From Adiantum capillus-veneris (lineage: Eukaryota > Streptophyta > Polypodiopsida > Polypodiales > Pteridaceae), in assembly GCA_014529385.2 (NCBI GenBank), contig CM043970.1:63105496-63169495 (forward strand): a stretch of 64,000 nucleotides of DNA. Reading direction: 5' to 3'. Shown here one piece after another: positions 34,304 to 46,537 of the stretch (position 1 is its first letter; each line of letters begins with the position of its first letter). Position numbers and translations under genes: made by a program. The notes beneath the pieces are model-generated. The model was not told the DNA's origin. It saw only the letters and a list, made by a program, of their open reading frames with translations, and did not search any database.

Positions 34304-36000
34304 TTATACTTTAATGCGAAGGTCCATTCCATCTAACCATTCATCATCTCTTGCCACTGCATCTTTGTGTAATTCCCATAGTCGGCCACCTAGTTCCAGA
34401 GTGTTGATGGGAATAGATATTTGTTGATTTTTTTGGCGCAGCTTTCCTTTTAAGTACTCAAAGCCGAGCTTCCTCTTGGGCTTCATCATAATAACCTGCT
34501 GTTGTTTTATCTTTCTTTGCTTTGCTGCATGTATCTTTTCTAGCAATTCATTGGTTAGTGGCAAAATGTACTTCTTTGAACGACATACAAAAATCCAATT
34601 AGCCATTGGTTCACCATCTAGGGTGGATAACATAACTGCTCCACTTGGTGATACATCTTCAATGATAAACGGTCCGTTTCCCTTTTTCTTAAACTTGGGA
34701 ATGTGTTGCTTAAGGGAATAGACTGAAACTAAGTCCACTTTTTTGAAGATTTTTGTAACTAGATGGGAATCAAAAATATGTTTTCGTTTCTGCTTTTGTG
34801 CATAGATGTGAGCTACAGTAGTTAGCCTTTGCTCATCAAGATTTTCTAAATCTTCAAGTCTCTTTGACAGTTCATGTCCAGTCCACTCAAGATCCGTAGC
34901 TACCCTTAGTGTCGAAAATAGAAATTCTATTGGTAGTATGGCATCAAGACCATAAACAAGGTTAAAGGGTGTAGCATTTAAATCTGTTTTGAATGAAACT
35001 CTATAAGCCCATAGAGCAGCATGGAGATTCATTTCCCAATCTGTCTGTCCTGAACTAACCACTTTAGTTAATACCGAGCTAAGAATTTTATTTGTATGCT
35101 CAGCTTGTCCATTTGCCTGTTGGTGATAGGGAGGCGATTTATTATGGATGACCATAAATTCATTAAGCAGACTCAATTACCTCATTGAGGAAATGAGTTC
35201 CCCTATCACTTAAAATTTCTATTGGCAGTCCATATCTTGTGAACACATTCTCATACAAGAATGCGGTTGTGGTTTTGGAATCATTATTTTGGGTTGCTTT
35301 AGCCTCTGCCCACTTGGTCAAATAGTCCATAGCTACAATGATATATTGAACTTGAGTTCTATAAGCAGGTGATTGTATTGGTCCAACAAAGTTTATACCC
35401 CATTTTGCAAAAGCTCTAGCCCCCATCATTGGTCTTAAGGGCATGCTATCTATGTAGGTTGTCATTTTAGCTCATTGACATGCATCACACCTATGAACAT
35501 ATTCCTTGATATCTGCAAAAAGTGTTGGCCACCATATGCTTGCCATTAAGATTTCTCTTTCGGTGGTTTCACTAGAAAAGTGACCTCCAGCTAATCCAGC
35601 ATGTGATTGTTCTATAATGGGAATATATTCATCTTCATTTGCACAAAGACGTAGATGTTGATCCTTTCCTCATTGATACAATTGGTTTCCAATACGAGCA
35701 TAGTCCCTTGCTTCAGTTTCAATTGCTCTTTGACGGCATTTGCTCATATCCTTAGAAAATGTTTGGCTTGATAAGTAAGTAACTTGATAGTTTCTCCACT
35801 TAGGAAAACGAATGATATTTGGAACAATGTCACATGAGGTATGGGTGCTTGTTTTTGGCATTGAGGACAAATTTATACAAATGAGTGAACATCACACCTC
35901 ATAGTTGGCCAAAATACTCCAACTCAAGATCCGTTGCATAGTTTGGTCTTCTGCAAAGTGAAGTCCTACTATGGTAACATGTGCTTGACTTAGGTATTGG
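34304..36000 (-). pseudogene. pol: E2 integrase with tandem HHCC domains
   Basis: Two zinc sets: set 1 His 35981 and 35960, Cys 35869 and 35860 (two bases lost between); set 2 His 35603 and 35582, Cys 35489 and 35480, with exact H-x6-H-x30-C-x2-C spacing. The core follows with GINFVGP (first Asp replaced by Asn, 35393), LSDRGTHF (Asp 35207) and ANGQAEHTN (Glu 35101). The C-terminus has GPFIIEDVSPSGAV, the GPY/F-type module, then a Lys/Gln-rich linker leading into PR2. A break at about 35165-35176 interrupts the core. Confidence 0.88.
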
Positions 36001-36099
36001 GTTTTCTCTTCAGGATTAATACACAAATGCAATATTTCACCTCGATGTCTTTTGTATAGCCTTCTAGCTAGTAATTGATACATAGCGGATTGCTCAATT

Positions 36100-37668
36100 A
36101 ATCCGATTGTAATAGGAAGTGGTATTTGCAAATCCACTTGAGCTATATTCAGCAAGGATATCATATTTTCCGACCATCGGGGTATCATTTCCACGGAGAA
36201 CAGATATGCATCTGGTAGATCATCATCTACTCCCTTTGGTGGTTCTTCTAAAATAATCCTTGACAAAAGATCTGCTCTTTGTGAGTGGTGCCCTTTTTCA
36301 CAACTACAGTGAAATCAAATTCCAAAAGAATGATGAACCATCTCACATTTCTTCCTTTGTTGCATGGCTTGTTGACGAAGTACAATAAGGGTTGGTGGTC
36401 CACAAAGAACAAAAAATTGTTAGTTAATAGGTAATACCTATACTTTTTTACGGCACAGATCATTCCTAATCCTTCCCTTTCAGTGGTTGTATAGTTTTTC
36501 TCTACCATATTCAATTGTCTACTAGCATAAGAAATAGGAAAATCAATTTTCCCGTCTCATAGATAGGATACACCCAATGGAAAAATTGGAAGCATCTACA
36601 TGTATGTGGTATATCTTATTCCAATCTGGTGCTTTCAATATTGGAGGTGAAATGAGAGCTTGATTAAGCTTCATGAAGGATTCTTTACATTCGTCAATCC
36701 ATTCAAAGAGTGTAATCAGGCTATACATTGGTTTTGCAATTATAGCATACATGTAAATGAATCGTTTGTAATATCCACAATGTCCCATGAAAGCTTGAAC
36801 CCCTTTTGACTGTTGCCGGTCTAGGCAATTCAGTAATAGCATGAATTTTATCCAGATTGGTAGCTATGCCATTTCTAGATACTATATGTCCAAGAATTTT
36901 TCTTTGTCTGCCCATAAACGTGCACTTTCAGGATTTAAGCAAATCCTATAAAGTCTACATTTTTTGAATACCTTTTTGAGGTGTTCAAAGTGATCAGCCT
37001 AGATTGATGAATGTACACATAGATCATCCATATATACTTCCAAGAAATTCCAATGGTATTCCTTAGAATCATGGCTCATCAATCTTTGAAAGGTGGCAGG
37101 AGCATTACTTAACCCAAAAGGCATAACCCGATAGGCAAAAATACCCCATTCAATTGCAAAATCAGTTTTATGCTGATCTTTGGAGTCAACCAAAAGTTGA
37201 TTGTATCCCGTAAAGCCATCTAAAAATCTATAAGGTTCCTGCAACTCATTCTAAAACATGCTCAGTGATTGGAAGAGAAAAGTTTTCCCTAATGGTAGCT
37301 GCATTCACTTTCTTGAGATTGACACACACCCTTAACTTACCATTTTTATTGGGTACTACCACAATTGGAGACACCCAATCTGTGTGTTCAATTTCATAAA
37401 TTAATTTGTCTTCCTTTAGCTTTTCTATCTCTTCTCTGATATTTCTAGAAAATATCTCATTATAAGTGTATGGCCTTTATCTACTTGATCTTGCATCATC
37501 TCTCATAGGTATGGTATGTTGACAGATTTTTGGATCAACACCCTTGAGATCCTTATAAGACCAAGCAAAGATATCTTGGTATTCTTTCAATAAGCTTAAC
37601 AAAATCTCTTCTTCTTCTTCAGTCAAGTAAGCAGGTCTAGGTTCTTCTCCTGGTTCGGTCAGATCTAT
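36100..37668 (-). pseudogene. pol: E2 reverse transcriptase and RNase H
   Basis: Starts with IDLTEPGEE and DIFAWSYKDLKGVDP, directly at the edge of the 2.7-kb insertion. RT boxes include HTDWVSPIVVV, FLDGFTGYNQL, MPFGLSNAPATFQRLM and YMDDLCVH (near 37034). RNase H segments VHVDASNFSIG (about 36590) and FFVDHQPLLYFV (about 36400) follow. Several frame changes (37477, 37246, 36998, 36543) break it. Closely collinear with E1. Confidence 0.9.
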
Positions 37669-38655
37669 TGAGGCGGTCCAGGGCGGGCAACAAGAGAGGC
37701 GACCTCTAAACACCCCTCAAGGCTCCCGTGCACAACAAAACAGCAAACCCACAGCCAAACCCAAACAAGATAGGGGCACCACCTAGTTATGGTATGCGAA
37801 CTAGGAAGCAGGAGAGATTTTGGTACAACCAAGAAGATACACCACACAACACACACAAGCAACCTCACACCAAGACACACACAAAATGGACCAGAGAGAG
37901 CTAGAGCAAAGGGAAGAGAGAGAGAAAAGGATCTTGCGTAATACCTTATTTGTGACTTGCAAATGGAGATGGTTTGTTATGATGCTATCGTAGAACTTGT
38001 ACAAAACTCACTCAACGCTTATTGATTGCTAAACATTGCCAAAACACACACACACTGTCTTAGGGTATGGGAGACCTCTCACCACAATACCCTCTTACAA
38101 TGGACACAAAAATGGCAATGAAAAACACACTACAACACTTTCTAAAATCAAGATCAACCGATAAAAACTCAAAATACACAAGTCACCTTGAATTCACCAA
38201 ACCGTATTGCACAAATGGAAGGACGAAGATTTGAACGTCGAATCACGCCTTTGATGCACCAAACCTCAATTTATTGATGATGAAGGAGCATATACAATAG
38301 TGGTTTTGAGATTTGTGGAACTCACGCTCTCTCACTTGCAATGTGTAGCTTGAAGGCTTCTCTCACACCAAGAGTGAAGCTCACAAGTGGTTGCTACACT
38401 TAAGTCTCTCCTCACACATAGAGTGTTGGGATGCTATGTGAGATGTTGGAGGTTGTTTTACAAGAAGGAGAGGGGACCATTTATAGGTTGGAGACCCCTC
38501 ATTAAGATTATTGGAAATCCTAATTTACAAGCTAACAAATCAGGATTATGATTTTTTTGAATATCAAAACATTGCGGGCCTTCTTTGTCTGCTTGAGTCA
38601 TGGGTGTGGGCTCAAAAGAGAGCATTATTGATGGTAGATAAGGTGAAAGTAAGTA

Positions 38656-38656
<1 letters not shown>

Positions 38657-38724
<68 letters not shown>
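38657..38724. repeat. (GA)n microsatellite
   Basis: Perfect AG run inside the 2.67-kb insertion; an Arg-Glu open frame across it is an artefact. Confidence 0.95.
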
Positions 38725-38726
<2 letters not shown>

Positions 38727-39269
38727 ACTATACACATGTCTTGAGGTGAGGTGTCTTTTATGGTTCGGTCAATGGTTATTTTGTGTTAGTATGTTAGTGG
38801 TTAGTGTTAGTAATCACTAGAAAGTTAATGATATATTTACAATGGGTAGAATGGGGGGAATGGTTGAAGTAAGATGGTTGAATGAAGTGAGAAAATCCTT
38901 GTGATGGTGAAGCTTGAAGAAGTTTTGGACTTACTTGTGTAGGTTCTCAAAATGACTATCGATCTTCTTCTTCGTCTTCCCTTCTTTACGCCACCGCCGC
39001 CAAAGTTGATTATCGTGATGAAAATGGTAATTCCGTTGATGAGATCTCTTGATTTGCAGAGGTTAAGCATGGTACACATGCTGAATGTATGTATATATAT
39101 AAGGAGTAAGATGGAATTGTACTTTGGAGATAATAGAGAGAGGCATAGAGATGGTGTATGTATATGGAGAGCTCATATGAGAGCTATGGAAGTAAGAGGG
39201 GAGGTTAATGGTGAAGAAGGTGAGAGAAACCATTGAAGGTGCAGGTTTGAGTGAGGGATTGAGAGGAAA

Positions 39270-39289
39270 ATGTGTGTGTGTGTGTGTGT
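39270..39289. repeat. (TG)n microsatellite
   Basis: Short TG run inside the same insertion. Confidence 0.85.
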
Positions 39290-40339
39290 AGAAGTGTGGA
39301 AAGAGGTGAGAGAAGACTATGGGCTACTTGTGAGAAAAGTGGACAGACTGGGGTCCACTCAAAAAATCATAGCTCACCGGTGGTTACTCCAAAAATCATG
39401 AAAAAATTTGAGGTGATTATTCAAAGCGTGGGCTACATTTTTTCTTTTGACCACCGCTCCAAATTCGGAGTGGAGATGGATATTAAAAATCCCACCAAAA
39501 GACCTGTTTTTTCTTCACAAAAAGTCTTCAGTGGCCCCCTCCTTTGTTGAATTTGTACAATGCATCCAAGAGTGAGCCCCTCCTTTGTCATATCATAATA
39601 CAAAGCATCCAAGTTGCCCTTGACACATGCATGGAGGAGGATTATTGGTGAATAAAGAAATATATACATGGTGGGACTAGTGTATGGACTATTCATGGAC
39701 TTTAGCTCAATGCGCACATGGTGTTAGAATAATGAGTGAAAATAATAATAAAAATATGGAGGAGTTATGGATATGGAAAGATATTGGAATCATATGACAT
39801 GGTCACTCTTTGAATTATTTTGGTGAAAGAGGAAAAGGTATGCAAGTAAATAATATAATAAACGTGACCAATGAGTAGAAATCAATTTTTGTTTTCACGA
39901 GGGTGAGGGTGAAAATGTGGGAGTGATTTGTATAAAGAAAAAATATAAGGTTAGAGTATGTACATATTGGCAAAAAATATACTTTGGTGTAAGAGGATGA
40001 AAGAAGGTGTATATAGGTTTAATAAAACACACACCTAAGTAGAAATATTTAAATAAAATACCAAAATAATTATAAAAAATCCTTATATTTAGGCCATATA
40101 TACAATGAAATATTTACACACAAAGAGGCCATAATATACTTTTATTTTTTTATTTTTTTGGCTCAACTTGCCCAGTGACTAGCTAATTGAGGGTTTTTAA
40201 AGAAAATATGGGAAAAGTCCCCTAACTCACACACGCCTATGTACAATGAAAAGGTAAGAATAGCCACAGTGTTTAGGTGATTTTGGTAGGGTGGGATAAC
40301 TCACTATGGCAATTACGGAGAGCCGAAAAACGGCTATCA

Positions 40340-41264
40340 CTATCTTTTTTGCATTTTTAGGTCCTTCATAGGACTCCCCTGTTTTCTTAGTTCCCTGACA
40401 GGTTGTTTGACTATGATTTTTTAGTCTTGGAGAGTATATTTTTTGTAATGGGATGGAACTCTCATTACATCTTTACCTTCCTCCTCAATGGTTTCCATTT
40501 CAGTGGTATATATCTCCTTTAGAGCTTTCTTCAACTCTTAATACTTCTTTGTTTGTTCAATTCGTGTCATGGTATTTAGGTTTTGCTTGAGTTTCCTTTC
40601 TTGTTTTCTCATGCCTTTTGATATTTTCTGTTTTTTGTTCAAAGGATATCTACCAGTGATTTTGTTTTTGACACAATCATGTACATCTATTTCTATCAAA
40701 AACTGTGTTCTGCTGAAGACTGATGGCATAGGTCTAGCTTTCAAGTTTCTTGTGTCTCTTTTTTTTCTATACCTATTCTGTCTTCTCGGTTTCTAGTTTG
40801 GAAAGTCAAAAAACTTTTCCTCCCCTCCTTTCATGAGTAGTTTAGCTCTCACATGTTCTTTTTCTGACCTCGAATCAGCTGAGGTAGCTGAATGTTCTTC
40901 TAACTCATCTGTTGCATAGAGGTCTGAAAAGACTTGTTGAGCCTTCATTAAGTCCTTGGATTCTTGAATTTCGTCTTTAATGTGAAGGGTTGAAATCATT
41001 TGTGTGGGAATTATGTCATAGCCGTCCTTATTGCAAAATTGAGTAGGCATAGACATATTTACACATACAGCCGTCCTCATTGCAAAATTGAGTAGGCATA
41101 GATATATTTACACATACATCCATTGTTCCTAAAATTTGAGTCCACTCAAATGGCTCAAACAAATGATGTGGAAAGGGTTCATGTACATAGGCTTCATCTG
41201 TGCAATCCCTTTCTAAGATACATTCTTCTCGTTTTAAGCTCCCATATTTCGAAGCTCCGCACAT
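40340..41264 (-). pseudogene. E2 protease-RT linker
   Basis: Lys-rich pol spacer, collinear with E1. VPSHYKKYTLQD near 40430 matches E1 VPSHYRKFTIQD, and EECILERDCTDEAY near 41210 matches E1. A local duplication of about 55 bp (near 41030-41060 and 41075-41120, around GCAAAATTGAGTAGGCATAG) sits in it. Confidence 0.7.
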
Positions 41265-42008
41265 TCAAATAGGTGTGTCTTTGTTCAACCAAGATGGAAG
41301 CTTCGTCTTAGCCGATGAGACTGAGTCAAATTCTTGTATGCGCGTTTTCATGACATCTCTATAAGTGTGATGTTTTAGATTAACCCTTGTTATTGATCCC
41401 ACTTTCTTCAAGTACAGATAATTGTTTTCCCAATCCTGGGTAAGTTGTACTTGTCGCATGAAAGGTCTTCCCAAGATGATTTCATAATTGAATTTATTTC
41501 CAAAGTCCACTATTGCAAAAGTGTGTTGATATTCAATCCCACAGGAATTAACTATCACTTTTTCAAGCAGTTCTAAGGGTCTTTCAATGTGTCCATCAGC
41601 CAATTTCAATTTCATCCAAGTTTGTCTAATGGCTTGTTGCCTCCATGATTCCCATACTGCTTTCATGGCTATGGCTATGCCTGCCCCCATTAGGAAGAGG
41701 ATGGGGTCTAGGAGGGCCTCTTTATTTTCCATGATATTATGGAGTTGATTAACATTTTGACAATATGGTCTGATTTTGAATAGTTCTCTTAAAGTAAGAG
41801 TGCATTGAATGGGTGTACACATGATTAAATGGATGTTGTCTACCTCTAGGGTCTGTTCCGCTTTTTTTATGTGAGTGATTTTACACAGTATGGATTCATC
41901 TTTGTTATCTTCCAAGTACTGAGGTACTATTTTCAGAGTCATTGGTTTATACATTCTTGAAGCTTCAAAGCCACAATCCCCATACAAGGATTGTACATCC
42001 ATATCCAT
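41265..42008 (-). pseudogene. pol: E2 protease 1, active site lost
   Basis: The second signature IILGRPFMRQ (near 41470) and the flanking VNSCGIEYQHTFAIVD match E1 protease 1 closely. The catalytic loop, DSGA in E1, reads LMGAGIAIAMKAVW here, so the catalytic Asp is gone. The domain is otherwise open over 247 codons. Confidence 0.85.
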
Positions 42009-42490
42009 ATCAAGAGGTAGACTGTCTAACCAAACTTCCTCTATAGGAGCTGGCTTTAGAGTTAGGCTCCTATCACTAAGCTCTCTAAATTTTTTCCATA
42101 AGTGTCTTGGTTAGTCTTCTTCTACGAACAGAATTCCATCTAAGCCATCTTCACTGTCAGGCACTATGAGTTTTGGCTCTTTAGTTTCAAGGTGGGTTCT
42201 ACCACCACTCCGGATTTCTCTTTATTGGTTCCTACCACAAGCTCCTCAGGTTTTGCTATACTGTCGACATCAGGTTTTTTTTTCCAGCACCTCTTGAGTA
42301 ATTCTTACCAAATTTTGATAAGCTTCAAGATTAGCTGCCTCCATATCTGGAGAAGGATAGTTTTTTATTTGTTTTCCATGTTTTGGCCTGCTTTAAGTCC
42401 CTCTTGGTAAGCTTCTAAGGCTGCATTGATTGGCTCAAAAATTTTGTCTACTAAAATTGATCCTCCAAATTTCACGGTGGTTTCGTTGAT
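42009..42490 (-). pseudogene. E2 Gag-protease spacer, decayed
   Basis: Corresponds in position to the Lys/Glu-rich linker of E1 (about 20500-19900). No frame longer than about 70 codons remains. Confidence 0.5.
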
Positions 42491-42943
42491 TTAGCTTCCA
42501 GTTTCTTTCACTTTTTCTTGGAATAGTCTCTTGGATTTTTCCTTGATTTCAGTCCTTTGTTTTTGTTTTCTCATCTCATACCTTTTGCTTCTGCTTCTCT
42601 TGGTCTTTTGAGAGGAAATTTTAATAGTCTCCGAATCATCCGAGGAGTTATCTTTCTTTTCTTTAGCCTGGGCTCTGTTGATTACCTTGATTGGAACAAT
42701 ATTTTCACTCTTAGATGAGCTACTAGGTATCACTTGGTCTACGTTCACTACTGTTTTACCCTTGTTTAAAGGAGTTTTTTGACAATCTTTAGGGAAGTGT
42801 CCTCCCTTTTTGCAAAATTGCATACAAAAAGCTTCAGCTGGCTTAATGTTCTTGTCAGGATCTGGGCATTCATTTTTCCAATGATCATCTACACCATAGT
42901 TATGACAATTTCCAGTTCTTGGCTTAATCATGGATCTTACCAT
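42491..42943 (-). pseudogene. gag: E2 zinc-knuckle region
   Basis: Nucleocapsid part. Two knuckles near 42900-42780: a degenerate one (CHNYGVDDHWKNEC, one Cys replaced by Tyr) and one with widened spacing (CMQFCKKGGHFPKDC). A Lys/Arg/Ser-rich tail follows. Collinear with E1 20960-20700. Confidence 0.82.
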
Positions 42944-44450
42944 CGGAGGTCTAACACCTTGATAGCTACATAGTACATCGGCGCAAGTTCTGGTGTAGTA
43001 TAAGTCACAGGTTCTTCCATTGGTGGTGGATGTGAATTATACCAATCTCCTTCTACCATTACTGTAGATGGACTAGTCTCAGCATAGGGTGTAACAGGCA
43101 CTAGTGCTTGTTCATCTATGAATCCCTCTGAATGCATGTACTTTACAGGCACTGCATTATGTCCAGGATATAGAGGTTGTTGACCCAACACAAATTAAGG
43201 TATTTCCATACCCATCGGTGGTCTTTGAGCTGGGGCCATATTAGTATAATATCTGTACATGGGTTGTCCTTGTGGCCTCATAGGCACATATCGAACATTC
43301 CCATCATACTTTGGTACATAATAGCACTCATTGGTCTCATGGTTGGTCCATTTACCCTTGATTGCACACCATTTCTGCGGCCTAATTGGTTGTCCATGTT
43401 GAGGTATCCCTTGCCCTGGTCCCTTCATAAATGCTTTTTGCATGTTATGCATCATGTCATTCATCCTTTTGAGCATGTCTTCTATGGCTGTAAGCGGTGC
43501 TGCAACAGCCGTTCCCACTTGTGCTGGTTTGGTGGATTCTATTTTCTCACTTTGATTATCCTTAGGAATATCTTCTTCATTGTAAATCTCATTTGTCTCC
43601 TAAGTCAATAGCATCTGATGACACACACTCTTCTAGGGTCATATGTTTCCTGCTATACTATATAGCATGAAGTTCTTTATTTAGCAGTCCTCTAGAAACA
43701 ATGATACTAATGTTTCTTCTACAAGTATTTCTAGTTCTAGGCATCTTGCAATGTATTGTTTCATTCTAGTTGTATAATCCATAACAGATTCACCTTGTTT
43801 CTGATTCAAGCTATAGATTTGAGCTACCGTATTATGTTTGAAACATGCAGCTTTAAATCCTTAAGCTAATGTATTAAGTCCATGATTGACCTTGGTGGAA
43901 TGTTTTGGAACCATGTCAGTGCTTTTTCTTCTAATGTCATTCCAAATCCCTCAAATTGAGTATGGAAATCAAATATGAGTTTTGCTCTTAGCACTTGTTT
44001 AAAGCTTGCTAAGTGATCATATGGATTTCCAGATACACTATATTTTTTGATCCATTTTTAAAAATCAGCTAATTTGACACGTCTATTTGATTCAACTCTT
44101 GGTCTCTTGGCAGTTGGTCCAGTTTCGAGTCCTTCAAACCAGTCTATTGGAAATAGTGACTCATGTAGCCCTGGATTGGCTTTAGTGTCACCCGGTTTTC
44201 TTCGTGATGAGGTAGTTTTTGGTTTTTGAACATTACTCTCAAAAGATCTCTCACGGAGTTCATCTCTTGGAATAGTTTCTGGTCCTTGGCCCAATATCCA
44301 ATCCCTTATGGAGTACCCTTGGTATTTGGTTTGTTCCACCTCCTCAGGACTCATCATAACAAAGTTATTGTTATAACAATCCCTAAATAGGTAGGTTGGT
44401 AGATCTGTTGAACCCTTGTCTTTGATTTGGAAGATATAGATGATCTTCAT
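42944..44450 (-). pseudogene. gag: E2 Gag
   Basis: The capsid-like domain is recognisable in 44100-43850 (HLASFKQVLRAKLIFDFHTQ, FGMTLEEKALTWFQ), matching E1 HVAAFVRVIRA and FGLTLEDDAATWFDS. Downstream frames are short and broken. 43518-43195 encodes a Pro/Met/Tyr-rich linker with KWCAIKGKWTNHETNECYY, which matches E1 KWCAIERKWTNHGTKECYY. Confidence 0.8.
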
Positions 44451-44905
44451 GGGTGTTAACTGTCCTCATTTGGCATGAGAAGTGCATTCAAGATCTTTGA
44501 CGTTTCTATCCTCCCAACAATAGACTCCGATCCTAGGATTATCCATACTAATCCATTTCAAAGGCTTCAAATCAACTTGATCGTATCCCTCAAATTCTAA
44601 ATTTGGTGGTCCTTCTTTTGCTGTCATATCTAGAATTATGGTATTTCCTTTCAACCCCCATTTGTCTATCACATTAGGGTTTTCAACTTGTAAATAACGA
44701 GTTCTGTTTTACCCATATACATTTTTACTTGTTTTTTTTCCATAATTTTCTCTTCAAACTCTATGTCATGGTCATCAATGCGAAATACTAACCTCAGCTC
44801 CAAGTGATTGCCTTGATTCACACTCTCTTCGGTGGTGGATACTCTACTAGCGGTCTCTCCAAATATGCCTTGGTTTGCTAGTATACAACTAGATCTAAGG
44901 TTCAT
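44451..44905 (-). pseudogene. E2 N-terminal domain preceding Gag
   Basis: Starts MNLRS at 44905, identical to the E1 start. The central part is diverged. IYIFQIKDK...YLFRDCYNNNFVMMSPEEVE (44440-44340) corresponds to the E1 LYLFSYETAM...FVDRYGREYQCILPKEVE segment. Role unknown. Confidence 0.68.
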
Positions 44906-46517
44906 ATAGACCTGTAAAGCCCTGGATAGAATACTTATCGTCGGATTGACTTGTTATCAGCTTCTTCCGATTGAACCCAAAATTGCTCGGTGGCCATCTA
45001 TTATGTTGGTCTAACACTGTACAAGCTCAAAAGTCCAAAATAGACTTTTGGTGAAATAGACCGAGTCTGTGGATATGAAACTCAGCTTTTTCAAGTCTAT
45101 TTCCCTACTATTCATATAGACTTTTGTGATCCAAATTTCATCAAATTTGATTTGTGTGGTCTACTTGATATGCTTGACCTTTTGATATACTCAAATGTGC
45201 AAAATTATCTAGTTTTGTAGTAGCAGATGTAAATAATCGTGAGATTATTTATTGCTGCTATTTTTATACAATTTTTTGTCACTATCTTGACACGGATTTT
45301 TTAATCAGCTTAACTTAAACTCCTTGGCCAAGTTTCATCAAGTTTGGATAATTCATGTTCAAGTGATCAACAGTTTTGTGTTTGCAGAGACTGACTTTGT
45401 AAATTTGGCCCCAATTTTCACTCCAATGATCCAAATCTTACCAAATTTGATTTGTGGGATTACTATAACATGCTAAAACTAGTGGTATGCTGGGTTGGTC
45501 AAAAAAGTTGGAAAATGGGACAAAAGTAAATAATTGCGATTATTTACTTCTGACAAATTTTTGCATCTTTCTGGTCAACTGAGCATGTACACTTGTTTAG
45601 CACATCAATATAAGCCTATGAGTCAAGTTTCACTGAGTTTGAACAAAATTTTTCCAATTTACACTCAAGTTCTCGACAATCAGTGCAGAATTTAGTTTCT
45701 ACCAAGTTTTTGGTCAGTTTGGTGATCCAAATTCTATGAGCCTTTACAAAAGATGTTTGTACACATGCATAGAGTCTTTGTTATCAACCTTGGTCACTTT
45801 TGAGCTGAAAGTAAATAATCACGATTATTTACTTTTGGCCTAAAATGAGCACTTTTTTCAGTTTTTTCACTGGACAGTCTTTTTATGATCTATTTTAAGC
45901 CTCTAAGTCAAATCAAAACTCAATTTGGCCTAAAATGTCAAGAAAAAGTAAATAACTTGAGTTTTTGCAAACTTTTTACCTCAAATGCATCCTTAAGCTT
46001 ACCCACTGGTTCATACAACTTTTAAAGCAGACTCTCCAGTCGGATTCAATGGTGGACAGTCTTTTGGTGCTATTTCTAGCCGTAGACTTGAAATTTTGCA
46101 ACTTCACATAAACAAATCACAATTGATTCTTTTGGATAGATCAATGTTTTAAGATTCCACCTCGGATTCTACTTACCCTACTCCTAGGTTCTACTGCAAT
46201 GGGGTTGTGGAAGTGTCCACAGACACTTGTTTTCTTGTTTTTTAAGGTTTTCTGAGCCTTGATCTTAAGATTTGTCTCATCCATCAATCATTCTCAAAAT
46301 CCTAATCTAATCCTACAGTTCTACAATCCTAAAAGGTACTTAGCAAGTACAATATATTTCCAAGCTACCTCTACATAGCAAAAGACGACAATCTTGAGCT
46401 ATGCGGTTTTTAAGAGAAAGTTTAACTCTATGTGACCTAGATCTAGGTGAACTTAGAGGAAGTTAAAGGATAAATTCACAAGACACTCGTGTTTTCCCCT
46501 AGTTTAGGTCTCTTCGA
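44906..46517. other. E2 leader, noncoding
   Basis: About 1.6 kb between primer site and Gag start with the leader palindrome array; no coding domain. Confidence 0.7.
45229..45961. repeat. E2 palindrome array, leader block
   Basis: Palindromes of the AAATAATCGCGATTATTT type at 45229-45252, 45526-45547 and 45811-45832 and a decayed half-copy at 45948-45961. Spacing 297, 285 and 137 bp. Variants differ mainly in the central CGCG (TGCG, CACG, CGTG). Confidence 0.92.
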
Positions 46518-46535
46518 TCCCCGAAAATGGCGCCA
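46518..46535 (-). other. E2 primer binding site
   Basis: Minus strand TGGCGCCATTTTCGGGGA, two bases inside the LTR. Shares TGGCGCC and GGGGA with the E1 site but differs in the middle, so it may use another tRNA or a mutated site. Confidence 0.9.
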
Positions 46536-46537
46536 AA

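Larger units (their letters stand above)
37669..40339 (-). mobile_element. 2.67-kb insertion in E2 pol with TG...CA ends
   Basis: Plus strand TGAGGCGGTC...CGGCTATCA, flanked by CTAT on both sides (37665-37668, 40340-40343). Removing it and one CTAT restores an Ala-Lys-Lys-Ile-Asp-Leu reading that matches E1 (AKRIDL). No pol domain, primer site or internal terminal repeat was seen, so a long solo LTR or a small non-autonomous LTR element are the options. It contains GA and TG microsatellites and AT-rich sequence without genes. Confidence 0.82.

Noticed and set aside
38511-38744. Arg-Glu repeat protein (also 51729-51926)
   Set aside because: GA microsatellite translated; no other coding evidence.
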